DNA of 5,813 bases from contig CAYMOV010000153.1 in NCBI GenBank assembly GCA_964392085.1, forward strand, positions 1-5,813, in the 5' to 3' direction. Positions 5,787 through 5,813 of the stretch are shown here, piece by piece. How positions within the stretch are numbered: the first letter of the stretch is position 1; each line of letters starts with the position of its first letter. Position numbers and translations under genes: made by a program. The notes beneath the pieces were generated by a model, which saw only the letters and a list, made by a program, of their open reading frames with translations, had not been told where the DNA came from and made no database searches. This DNA is from CAYMOV01 sp964392085 (GTDB taxonomy: Bacteria; Oederibacteriota; Muellerivitia; Muellerivitales; Muellerivitaceae).

Positions 5787-5813
5787 CTCAAGCCGAGGCC
5801 AATGCTTTGGGTG

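Overview
This is a GC-rich window with six genes, all read from the minus strand (right to left). Together they look like a lipopolysaccharide inner-core and lipid A export operon of a diderm (Gram-negative) bacterium. In transcription order they are an MsbA-type ABC exporter (3892-5679), the heptose-bisphosphate phosphatase GmhB (3320-3895), the heptose-7-phosphate kinase HldA/RfaE1 (2222-3235), the heptose-1-phosphate adenylyltransferase HldC/RfaE2 (1725-2213), a family 9 glycosyltransferase of the ADP-heptose:LPS heptosyltransferase type (529-1572), and the N-terminal part of a LysM lipoprotein that runs off the left edge (1-532). That last gene starts at TTG and has to be read in a frame where an ATG-based search finds nothing.

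The enzymes form a connected route: kinase, then phosphatase, then adenylyltransferase make ADP-heptose, the GT9 enzyme probably transfers heptose to the core, and the ABC exporter flips core-lipid A across the inner membrane. The isomerase GmhA and the epimerase HldD, which complete the pathway, are not in the window. Kinase and adenylyltransferase are separate genes here, not the fused HldE of Escherichia coli. Three junctions are tight: GTGA overlap between msbA and gmhB, 8 bp between hldA and hldC, TTGA overlap between the GT9 gene and the lipoprotein gene. Four of the six genes use GTG or TTG starts.

The two looser junctions each hold a palindromic repeat. Between gmhB and hldA (3252-3331) lies an AT-richer block of five 7-bp units, a 10-bp loop and five inverted 7-bp units; it supplies the last codons and stop of gmhB. 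Between hldC and the GT9 gene (1600-1683) lies an 84-bp element with 12-bp terminal inverted repeats that resembles a dispersed intergenic repeat seen in many uncultivated bacteria. The right edge (5680-5813) holds an intrinsic terminator for an upstream minus-strand gene, a 7-7-7 dyad and an extended -10 promoter for the operon.

Taxonomy cannot be settled from this window. The high GC, LPS genes, frequent GTG/TTG starts and repeat types would suit an uncultivated diderm lineage (for example Elusimicrobiota, Omnitrophota or a deltaproteobacterial relative), but this is a weak inference. No transposase, CRISPR, tRNA or rRNA was seen. The window is mostly ordinary envelope biosynthesis; the unusual parts are the two repeats and the coupled LysM/DUF3108-like lipoprotein.
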